Source of the DNA: Desulfoluna spongiiphila
GTDB taxonomy: Bacteria; Desulfobacterota; Desulfobacteria; Desulfobacterales; Desulfolunaceae
Assembly: GCF_900101345.1 (NCBI RefSeq)
Contig: NZ_FMUX01000003.1
Coordinates: 238,200 to 302,199, forward strand
Length of the DNA stretch: 64,000 nt
Direction of reading: 5' to 3'
Shown one piece after another: positions 18,673-30,258 of the stretch. Under the pieces are notes generated by a model, which did not search any database, was not told where the DNA came from, and saw nothing but the letters and a program-made list of their open reading frames with translations. The first letter of the stretch is position 1. Each line of letters starts with the position of its first letter. The position numbers were made by a program, and so were the translations under genes.

Positions 18673-18927
18673 GAAAGATCCTTAAAAAACATTGTGGCCC
18701 CTTCTATCTCCGGGGGCTCTAAAAGGCGCCACCTGTCAACCGCCTTAGAGAGCGTTCCGGTATCGCCCGGACGCTTGCAGACCGCAGCGCCCATGGGATT
18801 TTTCAAGCAGGTGCCCACCGCGCGTTTATTCTATTCACAGAAACGCTCAATCCATGCTTTAATATTGATCTGTTATTCCGGGCTTCTGGTTCCATCCACC
18901 TGTTCAGCCACAGCAACCGAGGTTTCC

Positions 18928-20919
18928 ATGGGCATCGCAACAGACATCACCCTTATCGTGGTCGCGGCATTTTTCTGCGGCCTGATCATGCAGCGCATCG
19001 GCCAACCCCTCATCCTCGGGTACATTGCCGCCGGTATCGCCCTGGGGCCCTACACCGGGCTGACCACCATCGCCAATATCCATGACATTGAACTCCTGGC
19101 GGAAATCGGCGTGGCCCTGCTGCTCTTTGCCCTGGGCCTGGAATTTTCCATCAAGGACCTCAAGCCGGTAAAGAAAATAGCCCTTGTGGGCACGCCCCTG
19201 CAAATGGCCCTTACCATTGCCCTTGGCTTCGGCATCGGCAAGGCCCTGGGCTGGAACTGGCTGCCCGCCCTCTGGCTCGGCGCCCTCATTTCCCTGTCCA
19301 GTACCATGGTGATCTTAAAAACCCTCATGAATCAGGGGTGGATGGGCACCCTCTCCAGCAAGGTCATGGTGGGCATGCTCATCATCCAGGACCTCGCCGT
19401 GGTGCCCTTTATGATCATCCTGCCCCAGCTCAGCACCCCTGGCATGGGCATGGAAACCCTGGGAGCTGCGGCTGTCAAGGCAGCGGTCTTCCTCTTTGGC
19501 ATGATTTTCCTGGGGACCCGCCTGCTGCCCAAGCTGCTGGAACACATCGCCCGCCTCGGCTCCCGGGAGCTCTTTCTTTTGGCCATCACCGCCATCGGCC
19601 TGGGCATCGGCTACCTTACGTATCTGGTGGGCCTCTCCTTTGCCTTCGGCGCCTTTGTGGCCGGCATGGTCCTGAGCGAATCGGATTACGGCCACCAGGC
19701 CTTAAGCGACATCATCCCCTTAAGGGACCTCTTCGGGCTTCTCTTCTTCGCCTCGGTGGGGATGCTCCTGGACCTTCCCTTCCTCATGAACCACCTGGGC
19801 GCGGTGCTGCTTTTGGTCACGGTGATCAGCCTGGGCAAGGGCCTCATCTTCATCAGCCTCACCCGCCTCTTCCGATACGGAAACGTGGTGCCCCTGGCCG
19901 TGGGGCTGGGCCTGTTCCAGGTGGGGGAGTTCTCCTTTGTCCTGGCCCGCGTGGGGGTGGCAACGGATTCCATCAGCCACGATCTCTACACCCTTGTCCT
20001 CACCACGGCGGTCATCACCATGGTGCTCACCCCCATTGTCTCGGGCCTGACCCCACGCCTCTACACCTTGAAGAAACGCTGGTTTCGCCATGAGCCCCTG
20101 GAGACCGTGGGTGTTCCGGTAGAAGGGTTTCAAGACCATGTGGTCATCGCAGGGGGCGGGCGCGTGGGGCGCCATATCGCCCACGTCCTCAAAGGCATGG
20201 GCCTTCCCTTTGTGATTATTGAAATCGACCAGCGGCGCGTGGAGCTGGCGAAACAGGACAGCATGCCCGTGGTCTTCGGAGACGCCTGCCACGAGATCGT
20301 ACTGGAAGCCGCCGATATCCTGAGGGCCCGTCTCCTGCTCATCACCCTGCCCGGACCGGTGGAAGCCCGGTCCGTGGTAACCCACGCCCGGAACATGGCC
20401 GAAGGGATCACCATCATCACCCGGGCATCGGGCAGGGAATCCATCGAAACCTTTAAGGACCTGGACGTCTCTGACGTAATCCTCCCCGAATTTGAAGCCG
20501 GACAGGAGATGGCCCGAAAGGCCCTGCTCCATCTGCGCGTGCCGGTAACTGAGATCCAGCACCACACCGAGGCCCTGCGGCAGAAGATTTTTTCCCCCAT
20601 GCTGGCCAGCCACGAACACATGACCACCCTGGATCAGCTCACCAGGGCAGAGCAGCAGTTTGACCTTCAATGGGTCCGCCTGGAGCCCTCGGGTACCCTC
20701 ATCGGCAGCACCCTGGGCGAAGCAAAAATCCGAACGAAAACCGGCGTGTCCGTGGTGGGCGTCCTCCGAGACAGCACTTTGATCCCCAACCCCGACATCA
20801 ACTTAAGGTTCACGGCATGCGACCTTGTGGCCATCATCGGAACCGATGACGCCCGCAGCCAGTTTCAGGTCCTGGCCGGCATCAACGCACCGGACCTCGA
20901 CACCGAGGTGCTGGAATAA
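18928..20919 (+). CDS. CPA2-family cation:proton antiporter with TrkA domains
   Basis: A 663-residue inner-membrane antiporter like YbaL/KefB/KefC. About 12 membrane helices form the exchanger (residues 1-380). A Rossmann RCK/TrkA-N domain follows ([17 protein letters not shown] near 410) and a TrkA-C domain near the end ([15 protein letters not shown]). RCK domains gate K+ efflux in response to NAD(H), nucleotides or glutathione adducts. The chosen start follows GAGG; a longer frame back to 18694 has low-complexity sequence and no ribosome site. No KefF/KefG partner gene is adjacent. Confidence 0.92.
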   Translation: MGIATDITLIVVAAFFCGLIMQRIGQPLILGYIAAGIALGPYTGLTTIANIHDIELLAEIGVALLLFALGLEFSIKDLKPVKKIALVGTPLQMALTIALGFGIGKALGWNWLPALWLGALISLSSTMVILKTLMNQGWMGTLSSKVMVGMLIIQDLAVVPFMIILPQLSTPGMGMETLGAAAVKAAVFLFGMIFLGTRLLPKLLEHIARLGSRELFLLAITAIGLGIGYLTYLVGLSFAFGAFVAGMVLSESDYGHQALSDIIPLRDLFGLLFFASVGMLLDLPFLMNHLGAVLLLVTVISLGKGLIFISLTRLFRYGNVVPLAVGLGLFQVGEFSFVLARVGVATDSISHDLYTLVLTTAVITMVLTPIVSGLTPRLYTLKKRWFRHEPLETVGVPVEGFQDHVVIAGGGRVGRHIAHVLKGMGLPFVIIEIDQRRVELAKQDSMPVVFGDACHEIVLEAADILRARLLLITLPGPVEARSVVTHARNMAEGITIITRASGRESIETFKDLDVSDVILPEFEAGQEMARKALLHLRVPVTEIQHHTEALRQKIFSPMLASHEHMTTLDQLTRAEQQFDLQWVRLEPSGTLIGSTLGEAKIRTKTGVSVVGVLRDSTLIPNPDINLRFTACDLVAIIGTDDARSQFQVLAGINAPDLDTEVLE

Positions 20920-21042
20920 AGCAAAATAAACGGTGGCCCTGTGCCGTTTCTGGGCAGGAGCCACCCTTAAACAGTGGTAATCGATCGTGACCCGTCACGC
21001 GCCCCGCACCCCGGGGTGCTCACCCAAGCACGGACAACCGCC

Positions 21043-22137
21043 ATGAAATGCCCAAAATGCAATCACGAACAAAGCTCGGAGAGTGAATGCGAAGCCTGCG
21101 GCATCGTCTTCGAAAAATACCGAATCATGCAGGAACGCCTCAAGGACCCCATCCACAGCGTCTCGGACCGGGCACCCGTCCGCCTGCCCGTGATCCCGCT
21201 CCCCAGATGGGCACGCGTCACGGTCAGCATAGGTCTTGTCTGGGTTTTTATTGCCGGTGCCATGCACCTTGCCACCCGATCCTCCACCCCGAAACCCGGG
21301 GCATCGCCCCAACCCCAGGCGGCCACAGGCATCACCCGGCAGCTCTACGAGTTCATGCAACCCGGAAACCCCATCGAAGAGAGCCAGCTGGCAACGGTGT
21401 TCATCGAAACGCCCTGGGGTTCGGGCTCGGGGTTCTTCATCGACGCCGACTGCCGCATCATCACCAACAAGCATGTCCTCACCATAAGCGAAGAGGACAT
21501 CCAGGGGCTTCGGCAAGAAATGCTCCTGCTTGACTATGTCATCAGCCGCAAGCAAAGGAGCATCGAAGATGCCGAAGGCACTGCCCCCTTTGTGGCGGAT
21601 CCCAAGCTCTCCATGGAAATCGACGATTACATCCAAAAGGAGCAGGAGGACAGCGCCTCCCTCGCCCAGCAGTACGCCGAGCTGAAAAGCCGCATTGCGG
21701 CCATCGAAGAGAACCGGGACAACCCCTCTTACACGGTCATCCTCTACGACGACTCCACTTACACCGCCACGGAGGTCACCTTCAGCGACACCCATGACCT
21801 GGCCCTCCTGCGGCTGGACCAAAAAGAGTGCCCCTGCCTGAAGAAGGGACAATCCGATGCCCTGAAAATCGGCCAGTCGGTCTTCACCATCGGCAACCCC
21901 CTGGGCCTCTCCCACACCGTGACCTCCGGCATCGTTTCCGGAAAACGAAGCCATGACGACCACGCCTACATCCAGACCGATGCCCCCATCAACCCCGGTA
22001 ACAGCGGCGGCCCCCTCATTGATGAGACAGGCCGCGTGGTGGGCATCAACACCATGGTCCTCTCCGACTCCGAAGGCATCGGCTTTGCCATCCCCATTGA
22101 GGCTGCCCTGGATGAATTTGGGGAATTGAAAAACTAA
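21043..22137 (+). CDS. Membrane-anchored trypsin-like (HtrA-type) serine protease with zinc ribbon
   Basis: A 364-residue protein with an unusual order. An N-terminal zinc ribbon (CPKCNH ... CEACG) is followed by a membrane segment (VSIGLVWVFIAGAMHLA, about residues 65-81) and an S1C protease domain. Triad residues are His in ITNKHVL (about 145), Asp in HDLALLRL, and Ser in NPGNSGGPL (about 320). Between His and Asp is a charged, coiled-coil-like insertion of roughly 80 residues not found in DegP. No PDZ domain follows, because the protein ends about 40 residues after the serine. The ribbon would be cytoplasmic and the protease periplasmic. Its partner is unknown. Confidence 0.88.
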   Translation: MKCPKCNHEQSSESECEACGIVFEKYRIMQERLKDPIHSVSDRAPVRLPVIPLPRWARVTVSIGLVWVFIAGAMHLATRSSTPKPGASPQPQAATGITRQLYEFMQPGNPIEESQLATVFIETPWGSGSGFFIDADCRIITNKHVLTISEEDIQGLRQEMLLLDYVISRKQRSIEDAEGTAPFVADPKLSMEIDDYIQKEQEDSASLAQQYAELKSRIAAIEENRDNPSYTVILYDDSTYTATEVTFSDTHDLALLRLDQKECPCLKKGQSDALKIGQSVFTIGNPLGLSHTVTSGIVSGKRSHDDHAYIQTDAPINPGNSGGPLIDETGRVVGINTMVLSDSEGIGFAIPIEAALDEFGELKN

Positions 22138-22162
22138 GGGATTGCACAGCTTTTAAAAAAAA

Positions 22163-22297
22163 GCCTCCGGCGGCCCTGCCGGGGGCCAAACTTTTGAAAA
22201 GTTTGACAAACAGCCCTTAAAGACAGATACGATTTAACCTGAACCAAAAGCGCATTCGCAACCTGCTTTCAAGGGGGCACACCTTGCCGCCGGAGGC
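22163..22297. repeat. GCCTCCGGC composite element, copy 3, truncated
   Basis: Module A (22163-22213: GCCTCCGGCGGCCCTGCC and AAACTTTTGAAAAGTTT) is intact. Hairpin II has lost its loop half, leaving GCGCATTCGC at 22250. Hairpin I (CAAGG/CCTTG) and the terminal GCCGCCGGAGGC (ends 22297) remain. It lies 25 bases after the protease stop. Confidence 0.8.
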
Positions 22298-22574
22298 ATC
22301 TTTTTGGTTTTTCTCTGAGCCCTCTGTGGCTCTATGGTTTGCTCCCTCCTTGCCGTCCGCGCTCCAGGCTGGCCCTCTTCCCATTTCCCGGGGGATGTGT
22401 CATAGTAACGCCCCCGATAATGGGAGTCATTTTTTCCGGCAGCCCTTTTCAAAAGGGCGTCCGGGCATGCCTTTGGGGACCGCTGTTTCACGCATCGCAA
22501 GCCGCTTTCACCTACCGCGCACCGCCACGAAATACCTGTCCCCAAGGCGCCACCCAAACCGTGAGGAGTCTGCC

Positions 22575-23810
22575 TTGGGAACCCATGTCATCGAAGAGGC
22601 CAACCAGTGTCTTGTCTGTAAAAAACCGCGCTGCACCGCGGGATGCCCCGTATCCACCCCCATCCGAGACATGATCGAGCTCTTCCGCAAGGGCGAAATG
22701 ATGGAAGCCGGGCGCCTGCTGTTTGAGAACAACCCCCTGTCCGTGGTCTGCTCCCTGATCTGTCCCCACGAAAAATTCTGCGAAGGCCACTGCGTGCTGT
22801 CGGCCAAAAAAAAGCCCGTGGCCATCAGCACCATCGAGCAGTACATCTCCTCGTATTACCTCACCCGCCACGACATGGCACCCCGGGAGGCGAAAGAGGA
22901 ACGCGTGGCCGTCATCGGATCGGGCCCGGCCGGTCTCACCGTGGCCATCATCATGGCCCTCAAGGGCTACAAGGTCACCATCTTTGAGTCAGCGGAACGC
23001 ACCGGCGGCATCCTGCGCTACGGCATCCCCGAATACCGCTTGCCCAAAAAGGTCCTGGACAGCCTGGACGACCTCCTGGAGCGGCTCGCCGTCAAGGTGC
23101 GCCCCAACACACTCATCGGGCCGGTCATCACCATCGACGACCTCAAGCGGGACGGCTACAAGAGCATCTTCATCGGCACCGGTGTCTGGAAACCACGCCC
23201 CTTACGCATCCAGGGCGAAAGCCTCGGCCACGTGCACTACGCCATCAACTACCTCAAAAACCCGGATGTCTATCGCCTGGGCCGCCGGGTGGCCATCATC
23301 GGCGCAGGAAACGTGGCCATGGACGTGGCCCGCACGGCCTTGAGAAAAGGGGCCCAGGAGGTCACAGTCGTCTACCGACGCAGCGAAGCCGAGATGCCCG
23401 CCACCCCCTTTGAGTACGACTACGCCAAAGTGGAAGGGGTGGAGTTCGCCTTCCAGACCAACCCCGTTGCCATCACCGACGAGGGCCTTGTGGTGGAGTC
23501 CACGGTCAGAAGCGAAGATGCCGAGGGCAAGGCCACCTACACCCCGGACCCGGCCACCCGGACCCTCTTCCCCGCCGACGCCGTCATGATCGCCGCAAGC
23601 CAGACCCCCCAGGCCAATATCGTGGCCACGGCCACTGGCATCGAGGTCGCCAGAGGCGGCCTCGTCATCACAGACGACTGCGGCCGAACCACCATGGAAG
23701 GAGTCTTCGCCTCCGGGGACGTGGTCACCGGCGCCAAGACCGTGGTGGAAGCCGTGGCCTTCTCCAAACGGGCCGTGGCTGCCATGGAAACGTATATGGA
23801 CAGCAAGTAA
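22575..23810 (+). CDS. GltD-like NAD(P)-dependent oxidoreductase (glutamate synthase small-subunit family)
   Basis: A flavoprotein of about 411 residues. The N-terminal region has two Fe-S cysteine groups (CLVCKKPRCTAGCPV; VCSLICPHEKFCEGHC) as in GltD, dihydropyrimidine dehydrogenase and NfnB. Then come an FAD Rossmann motif (VIGSGPAGLTVAI) and an NAD(P) Rossmann motif (VAIIGAGNVAMDVARTA). A TTG start at 22575 with GAGGAG six bases upstream fits the family's N-terminus. An in-frame extension upstream contains repeat-derived sequence and is rejected. No large glutamate synthase subunit or NfnA is adjacent, so it is a stand-alone copy that may serve another partner. Confidence 0.88.
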   Translation: MGTHVIEEANQCLVCKKPRCTAGCPVSTPIRDMIELFRKGEMMEAGRLLFENNPLSVVCSLICPHEKFCEGHCVLSAKKKPVAISTIEQYISSYYLTRHDMAPREAKEERVAVIGSGPAGLTVAIIMALKGYKVTIFESAERTGGILRYGIPEYRLPKKVLDSLDDLLERLAVKVRPNTLIGPVITIDDLKRDGYKSIFIGTGVWKPRPLRIQGESLGHVHYAINYLKNPDVYRLGRRVAIIGAGNVAMDVARTALRKGAQEVTVVYRRSEAEMPATPFEYDYAKVEGVEFAFQTNPVAITDEGLVVESTVRSEDAEGKATYTPDPATRTLFPADAVMIAASQTPQANIVATATGIEVARGGLVITDDCGRTTMEGVFASGDVVTGAKTVVEAVAFSKRAVAAMETYMDSK

Positions 23811-23839
23811 GAGATGACGCAAACATAGAAAAAAACGAT

Positions 23840-23922
23840 GCCTCCGGCGGCAAGGTGAGCCACCTTGAAAGCGGGTTGCCGCAGTGCTTTACCCCTCGTT
23901 CCTCGGGTTAAATCACTGCGGC
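23840..23922 (+). repeat. Module B of the GCCTCCGGC element, covarying copy
   Basis: It starts GCCTCCGGCGGC. Hairpin I is CAAGGTG/CACCTTG. Hairpin II has a changed but still perfectly paired outer stem, CCGCAGTG (23879-23886) with CACTGCGG (23914-23921). A separate module A fragment, GCCTCCGGCGGCCCTGCC, is at 23994-24027. Confidence 0.8.
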
Positions 23923-24134
23923 ATCTTTCGCAAAAATTGTGCATTTATTTTTTGCGCAAGCCCTAAACAGAATGTAACTATTCAGCTCAAACAAGCCTCC
24001 GGCGGCCCTGCCGGGAGCCAAACTTTTACCAATGTCTATCATCTTGGTTTAAAAATGTTTGCTATCCCACCACCGCAGGTATGCCGCATCAGGTCATTGT
24101 TGCGCCTTGTCACCTATAACCTATAACCTATGTC

Positions 24135-24611
24135 CTATGTCCTGTCTTTTAATCGCTCGTCAAAAACAAAGCTGATGGGACCTGAAACGGTGCAATGAGA
24201 AAAATCGGGGTGGGACGGGTTGATCAGGAAGGTGTGTTCCACGGGGTTAAGGGCGCTGGGGACTTTCAGGGCGAGGAATTCTCCAGCCAGCAGCCAGGCA
24301 TCCCCAAGTTGTCGGGTGGCGGAAGGTGCGGGGTAGCTTGCCCAGCCTTCGGGAAGGAGCAAAGGCGAAAGGGAAATCACGGAGGCATCCGGCACCTCAA
24401 GGGTAAAGTAGACATAGCGCTGTGCGAGCATCGCCTCATCAAGATGGACCAGCATCTCAAGCATGGCCAGGGACAGCGTTTCAGCGGTGTAGACCACGGG
24501 CGTGCCTCCGCTGTTCCAGCGCCCGGGGTAGAGCCTGGCGCCGTCCCCGCTGAAGGCCTCTGCGGCATCGCGGCCAAATCGGCGCGAAGTAATGCGATAC
24601 AGGGTGATCAA
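24135..24611 (-). CDS. RES-domain toxin
   Basis: A 158-residue RES-family toxin. Studied members (MbcT, ParT, Res) act on NAD+ or ADP-ribosylate targets. The family residues are visible: Arg in LYRITS, GRWNSGGTPVVYTAET with the Arg and Glu, and a conserved Ser in the C-terminal NPSHPDFS segment. Length is typical. Its start overlaps the antitoxin stop by four bases (24608-24611), the usual type II arrangement with antitoxin first. Confidence 0.92.
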   Translation of the reverse strand: MITLYRITSRRFGRDAAEAFSGDGARLYPGRWNSGGTPVVYTAETLSLAMLEMLVHLDEAMLAQRYVYFTLEVPDASVISLSPLLLPEGWASYPAPSATRQLGDAWLLAGEFLALKVPSALNPVEHTFLINPSHPDFSHCTVSGPISFVFDERLKDRT

Positions 24612-25036
24612 CTGAACACCCCGTGCTCAAGACGCCCGATGAGGCCCATGACCTCCCGTGCACCGGGCTCCGTATCGGCGTAGTCCAATGGGGTTTTTCC
24701 CCCCAGGGCGCGGCTGGGCTTCATCAGCCAGACCGCCGCCGCTTCCGAGTCCCCGTCCATCAACTCAATGGCCCGTTCCACCACCCTTCCGACCCGAAGC
24801 AGCCGCTCCGACTCATCGGCATGAAACCGCATCTCCCGCTTGCGACGGGACAGGGTCCGCTGGTTGATGTTGGCAACCTCCGCGAGCTTTTTCTGCGGGA
24901 TGCCCACAGACTGCCACAGCGCTTCAAACGCGCTGTAAGGAAATCCAGCCTTGAGGGCGGCGATCACGGCGTCCAGGTCGTCCGTCTCCACCCCAAGGGT
25001 ATGGCACCCGTAGGCCGATCGTTCTTCTGCAAACAT
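24608..25036 (-). CDS. Xre/MbcA/ParS-type antitoxin
   Basis: A 142-residue antitoxin of the Xre-like DUF2384 family that neutralises RES toxins. An N-terminal HTH-like region contains IPQKKLAEVANINQRTLSRRK, and the C-terminal toxin-binding region contains AAAVWLMKPSRALGG and TPLDYADTEPGAREV, both family hallmarks. The start at 25036 has GGAGGGG upstream; a 10-residue extension to 25066 is less likely. The pair probably autorepresses through the palindrome at 25079-25098. Confidence 0.92.
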   Translation of the reverse strand: MFAEERSAYGCHTLGVETDDLDAVIAALKAGFPYSAFEALWQSVGIPQKKLAEVANINQRTLSRRKREMRFHADESERLLRVGRVVERAIELMDGDSEAAAVWLMKPSRALGGKTPLDYADTEPGAREVMGLIGRLEHGVFS

Positions 25037-25078
25037 AACCCCTCCAAAACTTTGGCTGTTGTTCACACGTAAACCATA

Positions 25079-25098
25079 TGTCTATTTTACAAAAGACA
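25079..25098 (-). promoter_or_regulatory. Likely operator of the RES-Xre operon
   Basis: The 20-base imperfect palindrome TGTCTATTTTACAAAAGACA lies 42 bases upstream of the antitoxin start in an AT-rich stretch, where an autoregulated toxin-antitoxin promoter is expected. Confidence 0.5.
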
Positions 25099-25476
25099 CA
25101 TGGCCACGTCAAGTAAAGGCATGCGGCAGGCCACGGACGTGTTCGCCAAACCGGCGACTCGATAGGCGCACTCCGTGCACCGCGTACCCGCACCCCCCGG
25201 CGTTGATATTGCCCGTCGCCCCGAAAATCCAGTGTGACCCGCTCCCTGAGGAACTTCCGATATCGAAGCGGTTCTGCCCCCGGTTTATCCTTGGAGCTTT
25301 CAACGTCGTTGGGAGATGGACATGGTGCACAGAGTGCACCCTGCGGGATAAGGGGACATTGCAGGGTAGCGGGAACTCGGCACGCAGGGGAATGAAGACC
25401 CGGCCCACGGAATCAGAGCTTACCGCCGCAGGATTCCATTCCAGCCGAATACATGGAGTGTATCCCCCATTCCCTA
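25099..25476. other. Intergenic region with a perfect 7-bp hairpin
   Basis: No gene seen. GGTGCAC (25324-25330), AGA, GTGCACC (25334-25340) forms a tight stem-loop without a T-run, of unknown role. Confidence 0.35.
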
Positions 25477-27393
<1,917 letters not shown>

Positions 27394-27438
27394 GATGTCC
27401 TTTCCCTTTAAGAAGAATATGGTAGATAGTCAGCTGTC

Positions 27439-27489
27439 GCCTCCGGCGGCCCTGCCGGGGGCCAAACTTTTGAAAAGTTTGATAAACAG
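27439..27489 (+). repeat. Module A of the GCCTCCGGC element
   Basis: GCCTCCGGCGGCCCTGCC, then AAACTTTTGAAAAGTTT and TAAACAG, with no module B nearby. It lies in the 330 bases between RecQ and a chemoreceptor gene. Confidence 0.75.
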
Positions 27490-27617
27490 GTATTAAAGAC
27501 AATACTGAACGGCCAACGTTGTCACGGCATAATACATAGCAAACCCATAGCCAAGGAGGGCTCTTTACACAAGGTTAAAATACCACTGAAATGAATAGAC
27601 CTTGGCCGAGCCCCCAC

Positions 27618-27665
27618 AAAAAAAATGATGCGCTTTGCCCGAATAAACGGAAACCAAAGCGCATC
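27618..27665 (-). terminator. Terminator of the Cache chemoreceptor gene
   Basis: On the minus strand a perfect 11-bp stem, GATGCGCTTTG with CAAAGCGCATC (27627-27637 and 27655-27665), is followed by A then eight T residues. Confidence 0.85.
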
Positions 27666-27722
27666 GAAAATCAGCGGTGCCACTCACCACGTTCTACTCA
27701 CTATTCACTATTTACTCTCTTT

Positions 27723-29447
27723 TCACACCTTAAACCGCGCCACCATGCCCGTCAGGGAATCGGACAGTTTCGTCAGGTCTTCGGCATGGGTGCTGAGCAG
27801 GGTGCTGCTTGAGGCAAGCTCGACCCCGGTGGCGTTCACCGCGCCGATCTCTTCGGCGATATTTTCAGCAACCATGGAGCTTTCGGCCACGTTGGAGTTC
27901 ACCTCGTCAATGCCCTGGGCAGCCTGGGCCACGTTGGCGGCGATCTCCCGGGTGGTCACGGCCTGCTCTTCCACGGCTGCTGCGATGGTTGAGACCACGT
28001 CGTTGACCTCCACGATCACGTCCGTAATGGCCCGGATCTCCACAACCGTCTCGTCGGTGGCCCCTTGAATCCCGGCCACCTGTCGCTTGATCTCCTGGGT
28101 GGCGTCGGCGGTCTGACCGGCCAGGGCCTTGATCTCATTGGCCACAACGGCAAAGCCTTTTCCCGCCTCACCGGCGCGGGCCGCTTCAATGGTGGCGTTC
28201 AAGGCCAGCAGGTTGGTCTGCTCGGAGATTTCGGTAATGGCCTCGGTCACCTTGCCGATCTCCTGGGCCGAGCCCCCCAGATGGTCCACCTTCTGGCTGG
28301 CCATGCGCGCTTTGTCCACGGCCTCATGGGTCATGCTGCTCGCCTTCTCGGAATTGGCTGCGATATCCTGGACCGTGACGCTCATCTCCTCGGAGGCTGC
28401 CGCCACCATGCCTACGTTGCTGGAGGCCTGCTCGCTGGCTGCGGCCACCGAGGTCATGCTGCCGCTCATCTCACCGGCTGCCGCGGCAACGGTCTTCGAT
28501 TTGGAAGAGGCCTCGTCCGCGTTCTGGGAGAGCTGGGTCGAGACGGCTGAAAGCTCTGTTGCTGCGCTGTTGAGCCCCCGGGCGTTTTCCGTCACGTCAC
28601 GGACGATGCCCTGCAGGTTCTCGATAAAGACATTGATCCAGTGGGCCAGCACACCGGTCTCGTCGTGTTTTTTGATCACCAGGCGGGTGGTGAGGTCCCC
28701 TTCGCCCTCGGCAATGCCCCGGAGCCCACGGATGGCATCTCCCAGGGAGCGGGAGATACCGAAAGAAATCGTCAGGGTGACGGGAAGGATCATTAAAAGG
28801 AAAAAGGCCCCGGCAAGTCCGGCCACCCACATCCCTTTGCGAAACACCTTGCCCGACACAAGGGATTCGATGCGCGCCTTCTCCTCATCGATGTTATCGA
28901 TGTAGACACCGGTCCCCACCCAGAGGTCGGTGCCCGGGATCATCTCGGCATATCCCAGCTTCGGCTGGATTCCCTTGCCGGGCTTCTTGTACTGATACCG
29001 CACGAACCCGCCCCCGCCTTTGGCGGCACTCTGGAAGTCGCGGACATAATAATTCCCATCCGCATCCTTGGCAGCTGCCAGGTCTTTCCCGGCCAATGCC
29101 AGGTTGGAGGCGACACACACCGCTGTGGTCTTGTCATACACAAAAAAATAACCCGACTTGTCCTTGCCGAACCGGAGCGAGGCGATGCGGTCTTCCACCA
29201 CGGCCCGAACTTCCTCCGAATCGCTTTTACCCGCAAGGGCCTTGCTCAACATCACACCCATGGCATGGGACGACACCTTCAGCGTCTCCTTCTGCCCATC
29301 CAGCATCACCGCCTCGGCGGCCTCAATACCAACCTCTTTTGCCAAACGTCCCGTTTCAAACACGCCGAACAACATGCCACCAAACAACACCATAACCATC
29401 CCGACAACAACAAACAGACGTGCTTTGATTGATACGTTTTTGAGCAT
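27723..29447 (-). CDS. Methyl-accepting chemotaxis protein with single Cache domain
   Basis: A 574-residue chemoreceptor. The membrane helix [19 protein letters not shown] is followed by a periplasmic sCache_2 domain ([38 protein letters not shown]), which typically binds small carboxylates. A second helix, HAMP and the signalling domain follow, with the tip [19 protein letters not shown]. The start at 29447 has AAGGAG upstream; the extra eight residues to 29471 are unlikely. A strong terminator follows at 27618-27665. Confidence 0.94.
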   Translation of the reverse strand: MLKNVSIKARLFVVVGMVMVLFGGMLFGVFETGRLAKEVGIEAAEAVMLDGQKETLKVSSHAMGVMLSKALAGKSDSEEVRAVVEDRIASLRFGKDKSGYFFVYDKTTAVCVASNLALAGKDLAAAKDADGNYYVRDFQSAAKGGGGFVRYQYKKPGKGIQPKLGYAEMIPGTDLWVGTGVYIDNIDEEKARIESLVSGKVFRKGMWVAGLAGAFFLLMILPVTLTISFGISRSLGDAIRGLRGIAEGEGDLTTRLVIKKHDETGVLAHWINVFIENLQGIVRDVTENARGLNSAATELSAVSTQLSQNADEASSKSKTVAAAAGEMSGSMTSVAAASEQASSNVGMVAAASEEMSVTVQDIAANSEKASSMTHEAVDKARMASQKVDHLGGSAQEIGKVTEAITEISEQTNLLALNATIEAARAGEAGKGFAVVANEIKALAGQTADATQEIKRQVAGIQGATDETVVEIRAITDVIVEVNDVVSTIAAAVEEQAVTTREIAANVAQAAQGIDEVNSNVAESSMVAENIAEEIGAVNATGVELASSSTLLSTHAEDLTKLSDSLTGMVARFKV

Positions 29448-29900
29448 CACTTCTCCTTCACAGTCATGCATTTGGGCTCGGATAAAAAACCGTCATGAGC
29501 CCTTTCCCCTTTCGCCATTGAAAGGGACCAGCCTCGTTTAACACCACTTTTCAACACATACGGGACATAAATTTTCACAGGGAACGATTCAGTTATTTTC
29601 AATAAAAACAGCCCAAACAAAGGGGTAACCATCCCCAAACGAATGACTCTCAGCCACAATTCGTTTGATCAGGCCATCAAACATCGTTCCATGCTCCATC
29701 TATCGCCGTTTATGCCCCATGATTTAGCTCAATTTTCAATCCTGACGCGGCATCAAGGCAAAACCACAGGCCAAATCCCCGATTTTCCGAAACACTCCCT
29801 GTGAAAAAAAATGCAGGTCCCCATCCCATGTCAAAAACACCCGCAACAGCGCCCAAGGGGCCCAAACGGGGAAGGCACACCTTACAACCGCCTCAAGCAT

Positions 29901-29957
29901 AAAAAATGCCTTTGCCCATGGCCGGGAATCTTCCCGCCACAGGTAAAGGCATTTTTT
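29901..29957. terminator. Long bidirectional hairpin, possible sRNA end
   Basis: AAAAAATGCCTTT (29901-29913) pairs perfectly with AAAGGCATTTTTT (29945-29957), with an inner CGGGAA/TTCCCG stem. It has terminator form on both strands, but lies about 300 bases beyond the aldehyde dehydrogenase stop and 450 bases from the chemoreceptor start. The rest of 29448-30258 shows only a truncated element copy (30154-30199). Confidence 0.65.
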
Positions 29958-30153
29958 GTTCAACCAAAGCCATCAGGCAACATGCCAAAGCGGCCCTTGC
30001 CGCCGGAGTTATGCCCGAGAAAACCTATTCAATGCGAAGAGCCACGCATCGTCCTTTTTGATGAATGAAACAGGCATCTCCTGCAGTGACGGTTGCCGAA
30101 TGTCACACGTCACGCGAATGCCGCGAAAACGCCAGCATCACGATGCCCCCCAT

Positions 30154-30199
30154 GCATTCGAAACCTGCTTTCAAGGTGGCACACCTTGCCGCCGGAGGC
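30154..30199 (-). repeat. Truncated module B
   Basis: Half of hairpin II (GCATTCG), the conserved ACCTGCTTTCAAGG, hairpin I (CAAGGTG/CACCTTG) and the terminal GCCGCCGGAGGC. It sits 60 bases after the aldehyde dehydrogenase stop. Confidence 0.7.
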
Positions 30200-30258
30200 T
30201 GCTTTTCCGCCTCTTTAGGCATAGACGGCACCGCTTCATTTATTTTTAAAACCGGCCC

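Noticed and set aside
18694-18927. 78-residue N-terminal extension of the CPA2 antiporter
   Set aside because: It has no ribosome site, looks like translated non-coding sequence and precedes a good start (GAGG then ATG at 18928) that matches the family's N-terminus.
30174-30192. TGGCAC followed by TTGC resembling a sigma-54 promoter
   Set aside because: The spacing between GG and GC is eight, not ten, and the sequence is simply hairpin I of the repeat element, present at many sites.
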